This document shows positions 11,271 to 22,999 of a DNA stretch of 64,000 nucleotides, piece by piece. The position numbers and the translations under genes were made by a program. Under the pieces are notes generated by a model, which was given only the letters and a program-made list of their open reading frames with translations, made no database searches and had not been told where the DNA came from. The first letter of the stretch is position 1, and each line of letters opens with the position of its first letter. Origin of the DNA: Ganoderma boninense (lineage: Eukaryota; Basidiomycota; Agaricomycetes; Polyporales; Polyporaceae); NCBI GenBank assembly GCA_002900995.3, contig CM035305.1, positions 3,580,467 to 3,644,466 on the forward strand, read 5' to 3'.

Positions 11271-14200
11271 CTAGTCCGAATTCTTGCGTGAGTGCTGCCC
11301 TGCAGACCGCTTCGACGGGCTCGAGTGGCACGATGACGTAGGCGAGGGCGTCGCGGACGCGAAAGCCGCTGCCGTGGCAGTGGAGGACATCTCGATCCCC
11401 GTCTCGTGAGACGCGGAGCGGAGGGATGACGGAGGACGTGGGGCGTACGCGCCGGGGGACGAGCTGTCGGAGGGTTGATCCTGACTTTGCGGTGGTACAG
11501 GGGAGGCGATCGGGCGTGGCGGCAACTCGGGCGTCGTTGCACGAGAGGGCTGCTTCAGCGACGGCTCCCCTGCAGACTCGACAGCTGTACTTGAGCCTTC
11601 CAGCTCAGCCTCCTCGTCGAAGCGTGGTAGCGGCAGCGGGGGCAGCGACGTTGAACTCCCGTTGTCTCGCAGCGAGGTGGAGCTCTGCGGTGTGATCAGC
11701 ATGTCGTCATCAAAGAACTGCCCGGTGCGAACGGAGGGCATCTGCCTCGCTGGGGACGCATGTGGTCCAGCACGCAGCGAGGGGTGGATGCTGTTCGCTG
11801 GCCGCGGAGGGAGCTGAGGAGTGAAATCCTGCGGCGGTACCTGGGGACGGGGGACATCGAGAGACGAACGGATGGTAGAGACCGAGGAAGACTTCTGGTG
11901 TCCCCTCCGCGGCGATGTGGGCACAGGGGGAGGTGGCATGCTAGACAATACCTTCGTATGTTGCGAGCCATACGTGATTTGGGCCGCGGGCTCGTTCAGC
12001 GGCGCAGCGGGTAATGGCGGAGAGTTGCTGCCGCTCTGCTGGAACAAAATGTTCGCATTCATGATGAGGTCCTCCATTAGAGTGTCCTGGGGCTGCCGTC
12101 AGCGAATGAGGATGGGGGTGGCACGTACAACGCTCATGGCCAGGAACTAACCTTCCATGACTGCATGCCGAGAATATCTGACCCTTTGGGCATCTCGTCT
12201 TCCCCAAAGATGACAGCGCCGAAGATGATGGCGAGATTCTTGGCATCCATCTTGTTTTTATCGGAGTGGGAGGCGATCCTGGCGAGATGCTCGACGAGGG
12301 CCCGGAGAGTTGCCTGATGGACGGGCGGCAGCCGCCGATCTTTGATCGAAGCACCGAGAAGTTGTTTGCGACATGGTCATCTACGTCATCGTCAGAAGCG
12401 GTGCACTTTGAAAGCGTCGACCACAATAAGCGCCGCACCAATATCCTCTGTGTGCTGCATTCGCTCCTGCAGCGGGAACTTGAACACTGGTTCGGGCAGC
12501 TCGCGAAGGTACATCTGTGCGTCATCGTCAACACCATGACGCCGCCACAACAATGTCGCGTCGCCGCACCTTCAAGAAGGACGACACGGAGTACACGTCG
12601 TCCATTGTGGGGTTGAATGCAAATGCGGCCTCGTTACGCTCAATCTTGTGTTGTAGCTAATAATAGGAGTCAGCAGCCCCGCAGACGTCACGTCCTGCGA
12701 ACAAACATACCTCTTGCACAGCCGCATGCCTTCCCGACACCTTCGATCGGGGTGCGAGTCAGAACGTAAAATGTAGGGTCGACAAGTTTTTTGCTCACCC
12801 GGAAGATGCCCTCGGCATCAAGTCCCCGCCGGTCGATATCCTCTATGCATATACGGATGATCTTGGGCACGTCGCCTTCCAGAAGACCCCGAGCAGTAGC
12901 ATAGTCGACCAGGCTGACACCGAAGATGAGGTCCTTGCACTCGCCGACGTTGAAGTTGTAGTAGTAAATTGGCCGGGGGATCATGATGGAGAGCATACGC
13001 GGGATGTTGGCCGCTATTGCAGCGCTGTCCTGATCGGGAACAATCTTGTCGGCCATTCGACGGCCGTGTTCGCAAAGCTGACTTTCCATCGTTGCGGTAG
13101 CACTACGTATTGGTGCCGCATTGAGTACGCATGACACACGAATCCTAACCAACGTAAAATGCACCTCATGTTGTCAATATACACATCGAGGACCTTCTTC
13201 AGCAAATGTGACGACTCGTGCACAAACGCCTCCAAGGACTGAAACGCACGGTCAGTATCTCGACGCGCATGGCGGTGAGTACTCCCACCTTGAATCCGGA
13301 CTCAAGGATCTTCACTCGCCGTATCCGGAGCGTCTCCAGGAAATGAACGCCTTTCCGATATTCCCTGTCTACACGTTCCCAGCAAACTCAGTGTCACTCA
13401 ATGGCACTGCAGCATAGAAACGCACCAGCCTCATCCGCCTCTCGCTTCGCGCGCACCTGGCGGAGTGCATTATCGGAACGCCCGCCATCCCTGACGTTCC
13501 CGCCCTTATCCAGGAAAGTCATCAGCTGGTTCAACTGTTTCTTCCCCTGGTGCGCGAGATCGTGGAAGGCGGTCGACGTCGACGCTGCCGCCGACGGGGA
13601 CCGATTCCGATTTGCATTCTGCGATGCGCGGCGCTCGAGTGGGCGCAATGGCTGGGGGCCGGTGACTACTGGCCGTGAGCCATTGGAGGGTTGGGCGGAG
13701 AGCGGCTTGGATAGCGGTGGCATGTTACTCGGCTCCTGCGGGGAAGTAGGGGCAGGGGAGACTGCTGTGGTCACGGACTTGTATTCCTGTACACGCCGAA
13801 TACGAAGGGGGAAAGATGCCATAAGTGGTGTGAGATGAGACGCGGACGCGGAGAGATACGCCGCCACGGCGCGGAATGAACGTGGGGTGGGGCACGAACC
13901 TCCGCCTCCTGGCATTTCTTGAGATAGTTGCGCTTCAGACGGGGGAGCGTGTTCTCTGCATATTCGTTGTGAGCTGTGATGGCGTCCTTGACGTCCTCAC
14001 GGATGCGTTTGCGGATCCGATCTTGCTCCTCCTATAAAAACAGCCGTCTCGCACAAGCACCAACCAGGAGAAAAAAGACCTCATACCTTGACCTTATTAA
14101 GAGGATCAATTACATACGAGCCCAAGCTATCCACGAATGCTTGGTGCGTTCCGGCCTCTGTGCCCGACGGTGAACCTGTGCACGAGAACGGAACGCTGAA

Positions 14201-14594
14201 CCGGACGCACCTCGCTCGACGTTATCGGTGATCTCGTTCCACGCCATCCGCGTCGTGCTTAGCTCCATCCTATCGTCCATGTAAGCATCGAGGGCTTTAG
14301 ACCGGCGGTGGAGTTTCATGAGGGATGCAACACTGCAGTGGTGTGTGAGTACCGCCACGGGCAATGGACAGGAGGTTTGCGCACTATTGCTCCTCTATGC
14401 GCTTCCTGTTGCGATAGATTGGGGTTGAGAATGCGTAGAAGAGGTCAGGGACGGGCGGTATACCTTTCGGCGAAGAAGGCGAGGTACGAGTCGCTGAGAA
14501 GCTTGAGATGTGTGTCGAACAGCGCCGTCGCGCTCTGAGCGGCGTCTGTGGACGCGGCTCTTGCGGCCGCGGCGGCCTCCGCGGTGGAGGACAT
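11271..14594 (-). CDS. RGD1: Rgd1-type F-BAR and RhoGAP protein
   Basis: Fourteen exons: 14594-14464, 14405-14385, 14332-14211, 14175-14087, 14031-13900, 13786-13426, 13368-13289, 13238-13165, 13102-12799, 12740-12711, 12656-12570, 12514-12439, 12380-12152, 12086-11271; about 850 aa. The N terminus is an FCH/F-BAR domain (FFAERKRIEEQYVASLMKLH, then a coiled coil). The RhoGAP domain carries FGVSLVDYATARG, GLDAEGIFRVSGRHAAVQE with the arginine finger region, YLRELPEPVFKFPL and KNLAIIFGAVIFG. The C-terminal 270 residues are Pro/Ser-rich and disordered. Family knowledge: yeast Rgd1 is the GAP for Rho3/Rho4, placed by its F-BAR at cortical membranes. One base is missing at about 12338 (KI then RRLPPVHQ), so exon 13 is one base short. 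Exons of 21 and 30 nt are notably small. Confidence 0.9.
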
Positions 14595-15428
14595 GGGGGT
14601 AGAAGACAAGCAGCAGGAGAGGGGAGTGGAGAGGGAGCAGAAGAGGTGCGGCGGATATGGAGGTGCGGGGTACTTGAAGTTGAGGGCGAGACTGAGCCTT
14701 GGATGCAGCCGCCGAAAGCGACGCTTCGCCCCTCGGCGTCTATGTGGAGATCAACCAACACGTGCCAAGACGTCACATGCGGATGCTATCGATCTAGGCG
14801 CTTATCTTGCTCTCCTCTTTCGGACAAGCATCCCAAACCCGCCGCTGCGCGCCGCGCTCGTCCACACCCCTCGAGAGGGCCCATATGTCCACCCGCCTTG
14901 CGCAGCCATCTCGCAGCTAGCTACGCTGCCAAATACATATCTCCGATCTGCACAGACAGTCTCGGTGCATGAGCTCCGTCCGATATCCTGGCTCAGTGGC
15001 TCACTTGTTCGGGATATTCAGCTGCCAGTGCCAGCTAGCAGAGCGTGAATGACCATAGGTGCTACTATATATTAAGAATATGCTGCTGCGCAAGCCGGAC
15101 GGGAATGATTAAGAGCACCTCAGTCTACTGCTGCTACAAATACATGGAAGCACGTCGAAGGATACAGTGCATGAGGTCTGTCGTGAACGCCATACTCAAT
15201 ACAGCGACCTGAGAGCAAGTCCATAGAGTGGTGAAAGTCCTCGCATGGAGCGCGACTCAACCTAATCGTACATCGAGCACATTACCCCGTCCGTTTGGGG
15301 CCTGTCGAAATGAAACAAAAACGGGGGCATTAGCATTCCCCGTAACACAGCCAAGAACGAACACGCCTCAGCGCGCAGCACTCACAAAGAATGACCGTCC
15401 GGTTGGCCGTCCGGACCTGCACAGTCGT
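14595..15428. other. Intergenic, RhoGAP promoter and kinase 3' region
   Basis: Over 800 bp. Nothing recognisable beyond the presumed promoter of the minus-strand RhoGAP gene (next to 14594) and the 3'UTR of the minus-strand kinase. Confidence 0.5.
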
Positions 15429-17412
15429 TCATCGAAGCATTTGGGGACGCGCAAACACGCTCCCAAACGACCTCTTCCGCCTGCCGCTGCCGACACCGGA
15501 AGGGGGTGGCGGAGATGCCACGGCGACATCCCCCTCCTTCTCCCTCCCCACATTCCAACCGTCGGATTCCCCGGGATCGAGCTTGCCCGCAAGCTTGCGC
15601 CACAATTTACCGCGCTGCGACTTCGCGTTACTGGTGGCGTTGCCGAACGAGGACGACAGGGGTGGCGTCGATGGCGGCGCGGGGGAGCTGGCAGACGACG
15701 CAGCGGACGCGGACGAGCGCGTCGACGCCGAAGGCGACAGCGACAACTGTGACAGCGGCGCGGAAGGGACCTCCAGCGTTGCGAGTGAGGCCGGCACGTT
15801 GGCCTTGGGGGATAAGGCAACAGGGATGCCTTTGGCCGCCTCGGCGCCCTCCTGGTCGGATGACTCGTCCTCGTCTTCCTCCGTACCCCGGACGTCCACT
15901 TCCTGGATAGAGTGCACAGACGGCCGATCGTCGTGTGACTGGTGTCGCGAGTGTGAGCGGTGGGAGTGCAGCGAGTGGTGTGGAGTGCAGCGAGTGGTGT
16001 GAGCCCGACCGGCTGTGCGAATGCAGGCTGCGCCCGACGCTCAGGGAGCTTCGTTGCCTCGCCCGGATTCGGACCGCGTACGCCTCCGCGCTACTGTGAC
16101 CATCGATGGCGGCGTGGTCGCCTAGCCCCTGGCCCTCCTCGTCAGGAGATACCTCTCCTTCCATCTCGAAAAGACCCTCGGGCGGGACGAGGCCCATGGG
16201 GCGGTGTTGGTGGCTGTATACGGAGGTTGTGGGGGACGCAGGAGGGCTGGCCGAAAAGTCCCAACTGTCCATGGTAAAGTGCGTGTGGATGGACGGCTGC
16301 TTCCGGCGCTCCTGGCGCTGCGTGAGCGGGGGCAGCCCGCGCAGGATCGCGCTGCATAAATAGCTGGGCTTCCTGGAGTTCTTGAAGAAGTGCGTCTGCA
16401 GCAGGTCAGCGGCCGTCGGACGCTTCGCGGGATCCTTATTGAGGCACATCTCCACCATCTCCGCGAATGCGCTCGAGTACGAGTGAGGCCCTGAGCTCCG
16501 CTCGAGCTTCGGCGGTGCCTCGGTGACGGTCATAATGAGGACCTTGTGAGGGTCCAGCCTGGACCGGGGGGCGCGCCCTTGAGCCAGCTCAATGGCAGTA
16601 ATGCCGAACGACCAGATGTCGGCAGATGCGTCGTAGGTCTTCCCGTTGATGACTTCTGGCGCCATCCAGCAAGGCGTGCCAACGAAGGATTTCCGCTTCC
16701 CCAGAATAGACGGCCGTTGCGGGGTCGTAGAAGGAGCCGCAACCCGCTGGTGGGCATGATTGTGGCTATTCTGAGTACCGCGTATCATTGGGTCGAAGTT
16801 GATGGTTCGGGACTTGCTCGGTTGCGGGCCTCCCGAGTCCCACAGGAAGGCGGCGACTCCCAAGTCGCCGAGCAGGACCGTGCCGTCGTCATCGATTAGG
16901 AGATTAGCTGCCTTGACATCGCGGTGGATGAGCCCATTGATGTGGAAGTAGCTGTTGGGTGACATGCCCGCAGTCAGCCCACGATGGATGCGGCCATAAA
17001 AGGCGACTTACTTGAGTCCCTGCAGGGCTTGCTTGAGGATACAGCGGATAACGTCCTCTTGGAGGCCACCTGGCCACTGATAGCGCATAACATCGGCGAC
17101 GGAGCCTGCGTTCATGAGGCGCATAGCGATGTATAACTTGTGACCGTCGACCCAGGTTCCACGAACGCGAAGTACATTCGGATGCTTGGATAGCGACATG
17201 AGCTTTGTTTCGTTTTGGAGGAGTCGAAGCGCAGATGGAGGAAGGCGATCAAGGTCTAAAACCTTGAGAGCGCAGGGGATGGAAGTGGTGCCGTCGCGAG
17301 GCTGATACTTGGCAGCATATACGACGGAGGACGCCCCGAAGCCAATTGGGGGCCCAATGGTGTAGTCGGAGGAGCGGTTGCTGTACAGCGAATTAGGATG
17401 GAGGAGAGTCAT
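15429..17412 (-). CDS. STE20-type kinase, FRAY/OSR1-like
   Basis: Exons 17412-17012 and 16951-15429. The kinase domain starts almost at the N terminus: GPPIGFGASSVVYAA (Gly loop), CALKVLDLD (catalytic Lys), LIHRDVKAANLL, LLGDLGVAAF (DLG in place of DFG, as usual in this group), GTPCWMAPEV and DIWSFGITAIELAQG. A long Ser-, His- and acid-rich tail follows. Family knowledge: FRAY/OSR1/SPAK kinases of the germinal-centre group act in stress and ion signalling; fungal targets are not established. A perfect 19-bp tandem duplication (15964-15982 and 15983-16001) shifts the tail frame. With one copy the frame runs HSIQEVDVRG through to the stop at 15429; as written the frame ends instead at 15628. 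Start ATG at 17412 chosen for closeness to the glycine loop. Confidence 0.87.
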
Positions 17413-20075
17413 AGGTGCAGACCAGCAACAGACCTGTAGAGCTGCCACTCATCCTCGACGGCCCCAATGAACTTCCTTGAAATATGGCCAGCCACAACGT
17501 TCATGGTGGCGATTTACTCAGCACGAATATCGAGACGTGCTGAGTGTGTGGTACGTCGGCGGAAAATAGCGCGTAGGAGGTCGAGAAGCAGGAGGTGCAG
17601 AAAATAGAGCAATTCAGAGCAGCAACAGTTCCGTTTTGTGTGTACTAAGGATAGATGGACGCCGATAGAGCGTCCGAGTCCCACTGGGTGTCGAGTCCGG
17701 GCCGTATGAGTGGTGTTCCAGAGGAGCGGTGCGGATTGCAGGGTGGAAAGTGAGACCCAGACGGGACAGTGCGGGCGTAAGCGGCAGGTGGCGACGTGAA
17801 AGAGACAAGGAAGGAGCGGGCAGCGAGGGCAGGTCAGGATTCATATTGATGAGCGTTGGATGAGCCACACACGCAACTGGCAGTGCGCTGGGCCAGCTCC
17901 CCGGCTTGGCGCGCACTATCCATATGCGGTAGCTTCGGATGCCGCAGCCACTCTCCGCGCGGCACACTGCGGCACATTGTGCTTACGACAGAGCGCCCAG
18001 TGATTCGCGGGGCATCCAATCGCGAATGCTGGCGACCACCACCAGCCATCGACCGCCAGTTCACGTCGTCTATGAGAACCTTCAAGTCACCATGAACTTC
18101 ACGCATGTTCGACTACTGCGAACACCCTCCTTGAGCTTAGCGGTTGCCCAGTGGCCTGTGATTCTAAGGGCCATCATGACGTCGACGCCTCGACTGCTCC
18201 GTGGGCCTGGCTCATCAGTACCGTTTTGGCTACTCAACGCCAGACATAAAGTTACAGCGCCTTGTAGGTTACACCCCTTGTAGTGGTGATTTTCATCCAA
18301 GTAAGCTTTGCGTGGCATTGTTACTTACTGACATTGCTCTGTGAATACTATAACTAAGGAATACATTGCGACTCCGAAGGACACTCGGTAGTCCGCTGGC
18401 CCGCTGGTCTGACAGGGCAATTGGGTTTACATTCATCTTTACTGTCCAAGTTGCCAGGAATTTTCATTTGAGCGACCAATCAAGGGATAGCTGTGGTCAA
18501 CAAAAGTTCAAACTACAGCAATGAGCATGAAGGCTGGGGATGCCAGACACACGTGGGTGCACCAAGTCCGTGACACCCTGTCATCTCAATTTTCCACCAA
18601 CGGCGTCGTCCTGAAACGCGCCTTGAGAACTGTCAAGGGGAACGCGATTGTGTTTCCGTCCAGACGTGCTAACAAAGACATATTGCCTACTATTTATTCA
18701 TTACGCCTTTGGTCACTAAAAGAAACCTGAGCCTGGGCAGGTACAAACCTGACGGGCAGTCATTTGAAACTCGGTGCAGCCTCAAAGCTTCCGAAACGTC
18801 TTCTACGTATGTCAAACTCAAAAGGCAGAGGTATCTAGATCTCCTTGGTTGCGACTGCTAGTAGCTACTAGTACTTACTGGGACGCTCGAGGCTCAGGAC
18901 AAAATAGGCAGTCTAAACGCCGTAGACGTCAATTCTGTGCGGGTTACGAATTCTTTTGGCGTCCCGAAAAAAAATTGGAGATGGTGCATGGTAGATCTTT
19001 ATGTTGGAGCAACGGTCAGCCACGACGAATGTACACATATCGGATCAACCATCGGCTGTGCGTAGAGGACTGTGGTCATGAGTACCTAATGGTCTCTGAT
19101 CGGAGTGAGAGCTTCATATCACACGGTCCATGTGTCACTTCCACGCAGTTTCAAAGAAGTTGCAGAAATTTACTTCACGTCGAGAAAGCTCAAGCGCTCG
19201 AGATCGAGGTTGGATTAGTGAGGGCAATATTCGCTCAAACCGGCGACGGGGCGTACCAATCTCAATCTCAATCTTCTATTGAGAGCAGCGCCTGCTGACA
19301 GTTAGGAGCGGTAAGGTCCTTCCGAGCGGTATGGAGTTCCGTCAACTTACTAGAACTCTGTCTGAACCAACCACACAACGCCTTGCGGCGTCAATGAGTG
19401 AGAGTCAAAGCGCCGTTAGACCGATGAGAACTTGGACTGGTCCTGAGACCGCCGATCCAGGGTTGAGCGGATAGAGAGGAAGAGCTGCGGGGTCGAGAAT
19501 ACAGCCCCTTCTCCGAGATTCGAAAGGAGACTGACTAATGGACTGGTGCGCCACCAGGGGGAGTCGCGGAACCCGAACGGACAGATCTGAGACCGCATTG
19601 GACTGGCCAGTGACTCGAAAGGACAGCTTTCCGCGGAAGGTTAGAATTGGGCGGGGGAGATCAGGACGATGGAGAAAGTGCGAGGAAGCCCACGAAAGCT
19701 CCCCCGGTGCATCGTCATGTGGTTTTCCAGCAAAGAGCGTGTCGATGGTGCGTGTAAAGTGCTGCACGCTGGGGGAGAGTCGGGAGGAGTCGGGAGCGGT
19801 GCAACGAAGGTGGAGCGAGGAGGAGGAGTTACGTAACGCGCCAAAGGGAGGCGCGGGATATTCCCGGGCTAATCGGTGCGCAGTGATTGGCCGGGCAGGC
19901 CGCGATAAGGCCGGAGCCACTGTCGGAATCAGAAGGAAGAGGTCGGGGCCGGATAAGGGAGGGTTAGGTAAGCTGGGGCGGAGGGAGGAGAGGCGTCGGG
20001 GGGTTGTTATCTCGTCCCTGCCACATCGCTGCACCGGCACTGGGTGCTTCCTCTCGTTTCTCCCTCTCTCCCTTC
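17413..20075. other. Long intergenic region between divergent kinase genes
   Basis: About 2.66 kb between the minus-strand FRAY kinase and the plus-strand SR kinase. Open frames here, including one of 174 codons at 18774-19298, lack family features and compositional coding bias. The 3' part holds a CCAAT-type box in the string GATTGGCCGGGC at 19885-19896, 180 bp upstream of the SR kinase ATG. Confidence 0.5.
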
Positions 20076-22999
20076 ATGGCGCCAAAGCAGCCCTGCGCGA
20101 AATATCAATACGTCGTCACCTCCTCAGGTCCCAAGATCGTGCCTGTCCCCGATGTCTATTCCAAGGACGAGGAGTCTCCTGCCGACTACAACTCTGGAGG
20201 TTATCTCCAGGTCAAGATAAACGACACCTTTAAGGACGGACGATATCTCGTCCTCCGCAAGCTTGGGTGCGTCCTCTTCTCCTCGCACTCCTTCTCCCGC
20301 AGATGCCTGGTCTCTCTGGCTTCCTGCGCACGGTTATCAGCAGTACGGCTCACGTCACACGACTAGTTGGGGTCATTTTTCCACCGTATGGCTCGCCAAG
20401 GATAATCAGTGAGTCTCCCTTTTCCCCCCAGCTTCTCGTCTTTTGATTTTTGCGACGTCGGGGACCGGCACTCATTTCCAAACATCCGCATTGCTGCCGC
20501 ATCCATGGATGCTTCTGATTGTCTGATGGTCCTCCTGTCGTCATATTCCCTGCACTTCGCCACATGTACCTGGCTAGCCGCCACTCTCTTTCCTCTTCAC
20601 TACGCTGTTTGAATATATCTGCGTGCGTCAGCAGCGTACCGCAGGGTATCCATTTCCTGGCCTCGCGACACCACTGCTGTGCAACTCCTTGCTTAGTTTT
20701 GTGGTTTTGCGTGCTGCGAGGTAATCTGAGATGGGAAAGGAGAGTTGCGGTTTGAGATTGTGGACAGAGCGTTTCTGTCCAGGACATCCTCACGTTGTGG
20801 TGAATGCATAATATGCAGAGCTTGGAAGTCATGTTGCTCCGTTATGTTAGGTCACGACCTGCATATATGCACAGAAAAGGAGTGTGAGAACAAATGAGCT
20901 GACAAGCCTTCTTACAGGACTCGCAAACATTCCGCCCTAAAGGTGGTTAAATCTGCGGGTCGTTATGCGGAGACTGCTCGCGATGAGATAAAGCTTTTGC
21001 GACAAGTTATGGACGCAAATCCATCTCATCCAGGGCGTCATCATGTAGTCTCCTTCCTCGACCATTTCGACCATTCTTCCTCCCCGGATAGCCACATTTG
21101 CCTCGTGTTCGAGCCATTAGGCGAGAACCTCCTTACTCTCATCGAGCGTCACAAGAAGACTGGCGTGGCTGCCGACCTTGTCAGGGTCATAGCGAAGCAG
21201 ATGCTTCTTGGACTGCAATACCTCCACGACGAATGTGACTTGGTCCACACCGATATTAAGCCCGAGAACATCCGTGAGTTCTTCCATACTGTATCCCGTC
21301 GGCAAAGTTCAGATGCTGACTGCACTGCATTAGTTATCTCGATACCAGACGTGGAGGCGCACATCGAAACTGAGCTCTCCCGTTCACCCTCTCCAACATC
21401 CAGGAAAGTCGTAGTCCCCCAGAAACAGCTGACGCGAGCTTCTGTCGCGATACCACGGCACAAGAGCGGTCGCGAGCGTCAGGTGCAGATCTTCGACTCG
21501 CAGCCGCTCCCAAGCCCGTCATCATACAGCTGTCCCAACTCCCCCGCGCGCTTGAGCTACGTTTCCCGAGTAGCCTCCGCACAGAGTGCGCTCGCATCAT
21601 TATCTTCGTCGTCGCCGAGGATGAACGAGATTCGGAGAAAGAGCCTTAGCAAGCTTGCTCTAACCACGAACCTCTTCAGTAACTCGTCAACGCCGGACAG
21701 GTCAGATTCGAGCAGAAGCGGCCGCTCGAGTGGAGTTTATGACCCTGTCCTCACGTCGTCGAGCGTTGCGACCTCATTGAGCAATGATACTGCCCCCACA
21801 TCAGTCGGCAGCGTCACTAGCGGCTTGCTGAAGATGACTTTTGCCTCCTCAACCGAAGGGGCAAAGGATTTGGATGCGCCATGTACCTGCATATGCAGTG
21901 CCGAGCCTGCGGCGGAGGATGCCAATCAGTACCCCCAACCTCTATCTCGGCCCACTGCGGGTCCTTCATTACTCACGCAGACTGCCCCCCACGACCTCGC
22001 CGCCTCGTCATGTTCCCATCATCCTCCATCCTCACCCTCCGACACCGAACTCGACTCTACCCCAGAAGAACCCGACGCCCTACCCCCACCGCTCCCCGTC
22101 TCTATTAAGATCGCGGACCTCGGAAACGCGACGCCGACGCGCAAACACTATACGGAGGACATCCAGACGCGACAGTATCGCTCACCCGAGGCTATCGTTG
22201 GACGGACCGACTGGGGCGCGACCGCGGACGTGTGGTCCGTCGCCTGCGTCGTGTTCGAGCTTCTCACCGCGGAGTACTTGTTCGACCCCCAAAGCCAGGG
22301 CGACTTGTTCGGCAAGGATGATGACCATGTCGCGCAGATCATCGAGCTGCTGGGCGAGTTCGGCGAGACGAAGTGGAACGGAAGGTTCAGCAGGGAGTTG
22401 TTTGATAGCTCAGGTACGTGGCAGGGTCTTTTCGTGTTTTGAGCGGGGGGAGGGAGGCGCCTTGTACTTATATTTGTCGGGCGTGGCTGCGACACGGACC
22501 AGATTGGGATGGCTGTTCGGTAGTGGCGTGTCCCGGGACAATGGGCGCGCAGGCGTTCGCTGGGCTTCTCTGGGTTCGGACGCTTGTGCGCGAAGCTATC
22601 AGTGGAGTGTGCGCTGATATCGACGTGTCGATTGGCTAATCAACGGGCCTGATGTCGAGTTGTTCATGTTCCCACTTTCGGGTCGCTCCCTCCTCCCGCT
22701 CGCGCAGCAGTTCTCTCTCAGATCTCCATTTTTGTGGCGCTCTCGGCGTAGACATCAGTACTCACAGATTTGGCCTTGCTATAGGTTCGCTGCGGTATAT
22801 TCGGAACTTGAAGCCATGGCCGCTGAGGCGCGTGATGGTCGACAAGTACCTCTGGTCCGAAGAGGACGCGACGGCGCTCTGCTCGTTCCTTGAGCCCATG
22901 CTCGTCATCGACCATCGTGAGCGGAAGCACGCACGCGATATGGTGGACCACCCGTGGCTCGAGGTCGACCCACTCAGCGAGGACCTGTGGGGCTGGTGA
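20076..22999 (+). CDS. SR-protein kinase (SRPK/Sky1/Dsk1 family)
   Basis: Exons 20076-20266, 20367-20408, 20918-21273, 21334-22413 and 22785-22999; 627 aa, intact. The kinase lobes carry GGYLQVKINDTFKDGRY (typical SRPK lead-in), KLGWGHFSTVWLAKD, SALKVVKSAGRYAETARDEI, CLVFEPLGENLLTLI and DLVHTDIKPENI. After a long Ser-rich spacer insert of about 240 residues, the SRPK activation segment follows: KIADLGNATPTRKHYTEDIQ, TRQYRSPEAIVG, and the C-terminal lobe. Family knowledge: SRPKs phosphorylate RS-domain splicing factors and are docked in the cytoplasm through the spacer. Introns 2 (509 nt) and 4 (371 nt) are unusually long for this genome. The next plus-strand gene encodes an SR-like protein, a plausible substrate by function. 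Confidence 0.93.

Noticed and set aside
18774..19298. Open frame of 174 codons on the plus strand
   Set aside because: No recognisable domain, unusual composition and no intron-exon structure like its neighbours; probably chance.
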